Shown: positions 5,327 to 7,388 of the stretch, piece by piece | How positions within the stretch are numbered: position 1 is the first letter of the stretch | Layout: every line of letters begins with the position of its first letter | Source of the DNA: an uncultured Collinsella sp. | GTDB lineage: Bacteria > Actinomycetota > Coriobacteriia > Coriobacteriales > Coriobacteriaceae | NCBI GenBank assembly: GCA_900547855.1 | Contig: URIK01000094.1 | Location: 1-7,388, forward strand | Length of the DNA: 7,388 nucleotides | Direction of reading: 5' to 3' | Notes under the pieces: model-generated | Told to the model about the DNA's origin: nothing | The model's input: only the letters and a program-made list of their open reading frames with translations | Databases searched by the model: none | Position numbers and translations under genes: made by a program

Positions 5327-7341
5327 TTACGCTTTCTTGGCAGGAGCCTTAACAGCAGCTGCCTTGGCCTTGGGAGCAGCCTTTTTGGTGGCTGCCTTTT
5401 TGGCCGTGGTGGACTTGGCCGAAGCCTTGGCAGCGGGCTTGGCAGCCTTCGCCTTAGCCGTCGCCTTCTTGGCAGTGGCCGCGGCCTTGGGCTTTACCGA
5501 GGACGCGCGCTTGCGGGTCGCCTTCTTGGGCTCCTCGACCACGGGTGGCTTATAGCTACTGGGACCGCGGCGCTTGAGCACCACGCCTGCCAGGCCGGGC
5601 ACCTTAATCTCGATGGAGTCCATCTGCCCGTTCCAGGGATAGGGCTCGCTCGAGCAGGTGTAGGGCTCCTCGCCGGCGTATCCGCTGCCGCCAAACTCGG
5701 GACGGTCGGAGTCAAAGATGACCTCCCAGTCGCCCTCGCGCGGCACACCCACGCGGAAGCTCTCGTAGCTCGCCGGATCAAAGTTGATCAGGATCACCAG
5801 GTCGTCATCGACGTCCTCGCCCTGGCGTACAAAACTCACGATGGACTGCTTGGAGTTGTCCGCGTCGATCCAGGTAAAGCCGTCGTCGGTGTAGCCGCGC
5901 TCGTACAGAGCGGGCTCGGCGGTGTACAGGTGGTTGAGCGCCTTGATAAACGCCTGATGATGACGGTGGGTCTCGTACTCCTCGGTCAGGAACCACTGGA
6001 TGGACTCGTAGTAACGCCACTCAATAAACTGGCCGATCTCGTTGCCCATAAAGTTGAGCTTGGCACCGGGGTGCGTCATTTGGTAGAAAGCCAGCGTGCG
6101 CAGGCCGGCAAACTGGCGCCACCAGTCACCCGGCATGCGGCCGATCAGCGAGCACTTGCCGTGCACGACCTCGTCGTGGCTCAGCGGGCAAATGAAGTTC
6201 TCGGTAAAGGCGTACATGATGGAGAACGTGAGCAGGCCGTGGTTGCCGGGGCGCCACGGAAAATCGGTCTGCATGTAGTGCAGTGTGTCGTTCATCCAGC
6301 CCATGTCCCACTTGTAGTGGAAGCCCAGGCCGCCGTCCTGCGGCGGATAGGTCACGAGCGGCCACGCGGTAGACTCCTCGGCCATCATCATCACGTCAGG
6401 GAAGTGGGCCTCCACGGCGCAGTTGACCTGGCGGATAAACGCGCTGGCGTCCAGGTCCTCCTCGGTACCGTACTTGTTGAACTTCTTTTGGCCCGGATCG
6501 TCGATGCCAAAGTTGAGGTACAGCATGCTGGACACGCCGTCCATGCGAATGCCGTCAACGTGGAAGTTCTCGAGCCAGTACAGCACGTTGGAGACCAGGA
6601 AGGAGCGGACCTCGCCGCGGGCGAAGTCAAACTTGTGCGTGCCCCAGTTGGGGTGAATCTCGTGCTCAAACAGCATGTGGCCGTTAAAGGTGGCAAGGCC
6701 GTGGGAGTCGGCGCAAAAACCGCCGGGCACCCAGTCCATGATCACGCCGATGCCCGCCTCGTGGCACGCATCGATAAAGTGCATGAGCTGCTGCGGGTTG
6801 CCGTAACGCGACGTGGCGGCATAGTAGCCGGTCGTCTGGTAGCCCCAGGAGCCGTCGAAAGGATGCTCCATGAGCGGCATGACCTCGATATGCGTGTAGC
6901 CCATGTCGCGCACGTAGTCCACGAGCTCCACCGACAGGTCATCATAGGTGTAGAACTCGCCACGCTGAGCGGGGAAGGGATCCATGGGGCCGGGATAGTT
7001 GCCGTACTCGTCCGGCTCGCCCTGCGGCGCGTCGCCGTGGCGCTTCCACGAGCCAATATGCACCTCGTAGATGTTAAGGGGCTGCGACATGTGGTTGTGG
7101 CCGGCGCGACGCTTGAGCCATGCGGCGTCGTTCCACTTATAGCCGTCGAGGGTCCACAGCACGCTGGCGGTACCCGGAGGGCACTCTGCCTTAAAGGCAT
7201 ACGGATCGGCCTTGTAGAGCTTTTCGCCCTCGTTGGTTTCGATGAGATATTTATAGAGCTGGCCCTGCTCGGCGCCAGGAATAAAGCCTTCCCAAATAGC
7301 GCTCGTATGCACGGGCACCAGCGGGTTGGCTTCCTCATTCC
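5327..7341 (-). CDS. glgB: 1,4-alpha-glucan branching enzyme, 5' end missing, with basic C-terminal tail
   Basis: GlgB (family GH13) cuts alpha-1,4-glucan and rejoins the piece through an alpha-1,6 link, creating glycogen branches. The insert holds 670 codons plus two bases of another. The coding frame continues to the insert edge at 7341 (NEEANPLVPVH), so the GTG at 7316-7318 is an internal Val and the true start lies outside. Numbering from that GTG, the end of a CBM48-type domain comes first (IWEGFIPGAEQGQLYKY, 8-24). The GH13 barrel follows: region I DWVPGGF (195-201), region II GIRMDGVSSM (256-265, nucleophile D260), region III MAEESTAWP (312-320, acid/base E314) and region IV SHDEVVHG (380-387, D382). 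The usual C-terminal beta-domain ends near LKR (581-583). About 80 extra residues follow, rich in Ala and Lys. Region I usually reads DWVPxHF; here His is replaced by Gly. It is the most upstream gene seen, 94 bp before glgP. About 40 to 140 residues are probably missing at the start. Confidence 0.97.
5330..5569 (-). other. Histone-H1-like Ala/Lys-rich tail encoded at the end of glgB
   Basis: The last 80 codons of glgB encode a low-complexity extension beyond the conserved branching-enzyme fold. After a short linker (PSSYKPPVVEEP), the final 66 residues contain 27 Ala, 21 Lys and 2 Arg and no Asp or Glu. Units resemble AKKAA, AKAKAAKP and TKKAAPK. Such tails are known on H1-type histones and the mycobacterial HU-like protein HupB, where they bind DNA, but are not a standard part of GlgB. 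Here it could bind nucleic acid, anionic surfaces or a partner protein; the function is unknown. The reading frame is open and ends in TAA with no sign of a frameshift. Confidence 0.9.
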
Positions 7342-7388
7342 CTGTCTCTTATACACATCTGACGCTGCCGACGACTAGTCGAGTGTAG
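7342..7388 (-). other. Nextera sequencing adapter, right end (not genomic)
   Basis: This is the exact reverse complement of bases 1-47. The mosaic-end and read-1 adapter occupy 7342-7374, the same 8-base index 7375-7382, and the P5 remnant 7383-7388. Peptides such as MYKRQ and YTSDAADD in frames crossing this point are typical adapter translations. Confidence 0.98.

Noticed and set aside
2497..5352. A 951-codon plus-strand open frame opposite glgP
   Set aside because: It runs in exact codon register with glgP and exists because glgP lacks TTA, CTA and TCA codons. The product is biased to Val, Leu, His, Asp and Ala with no recognisable domain, while the minus strand encodes a clear phosphorylase.
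5330..5527. Frameshift or assembly error causing the low-complexity GlgB tail
   Set aside because: The frame is continuous with the enzyme and the codons are GC-rich like the rest of the gene. Ala/Lys tails of this style are known in bacteria, and the frame ends in a normal stop followed by a typical gene gap.
7316..7318. GTG as the glgB start
   Set aside because: Seven more in-frame codons continue to the insert edge and match the expected CBM48 segment before the conserved FIPGA; the true start is outside the fragment.
5312..7378. A 688-codon plus-strand open frame opposite glgB
   Set aside because: It is an antisense shadow of glgB that also ends inside the adapter (YTSDAADD), so it cannot be a real gene.
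1..7388. Terminal inverted repeats suggesting an insertion sequence or transposon
   Set aside because: The repeats are Illumina Nextera adapters with index, and there is no transposase or other mobility gene between them.

Overview
The window is one tagmented DNA fragment: 7,294 bases of genomic insert (48-7341) between two identical, inverted 47-base Illumina Nextera adapter ends (1-47 and 7342-7388). The adapters are not biological, and neither are the open reading frames that run into them.

The insert is GC-rich and carries a single-direction glycogen-metabolism cluster, read right to left on the minus strand: glgB (start missing) - glgP - glgC - glgD - glgA (only the start present). All five products fall into well-known families. 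GlgB branches the glucan, GlgP removes glucose-1-phosphate from it, GlgC with its paralogue GlgD makes ADP-glucose, and GlgA elongates the chain. Spacing is 94 bp (glgB-glgP), 108 bp (glgP-glgC), 4 bp (glgC-glgD) and 90 bp (glgD-glgA), so a shared transcript is likely. No convincing promoter or rho-independent terminator was seen inside the insert.

The likely source is a Gram-positive gut-type bacterium. A GlgC/GlgD pair is typical of Firmicutes and some Coriobacteriia. High GC, strong codon bias (no TTA, CTA or TCA codons in glgP or the glgB part) and an Ala/Lys-rich tail point to Coriobacteriia, perhaps Collinsella. This is inference from general knowledge, with no database support.

No new system is evident. 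The items most worth a second look are the 80-residue histone-H1-like basic tail on GlgB, a Gly in place of the usual His in GlgB conserved region I, a GlgD that has lost its nucleotide-binding motifs, and strong hairpins without U-tracts in the gaps between genes, especially the 12-bp stem just before glgA.
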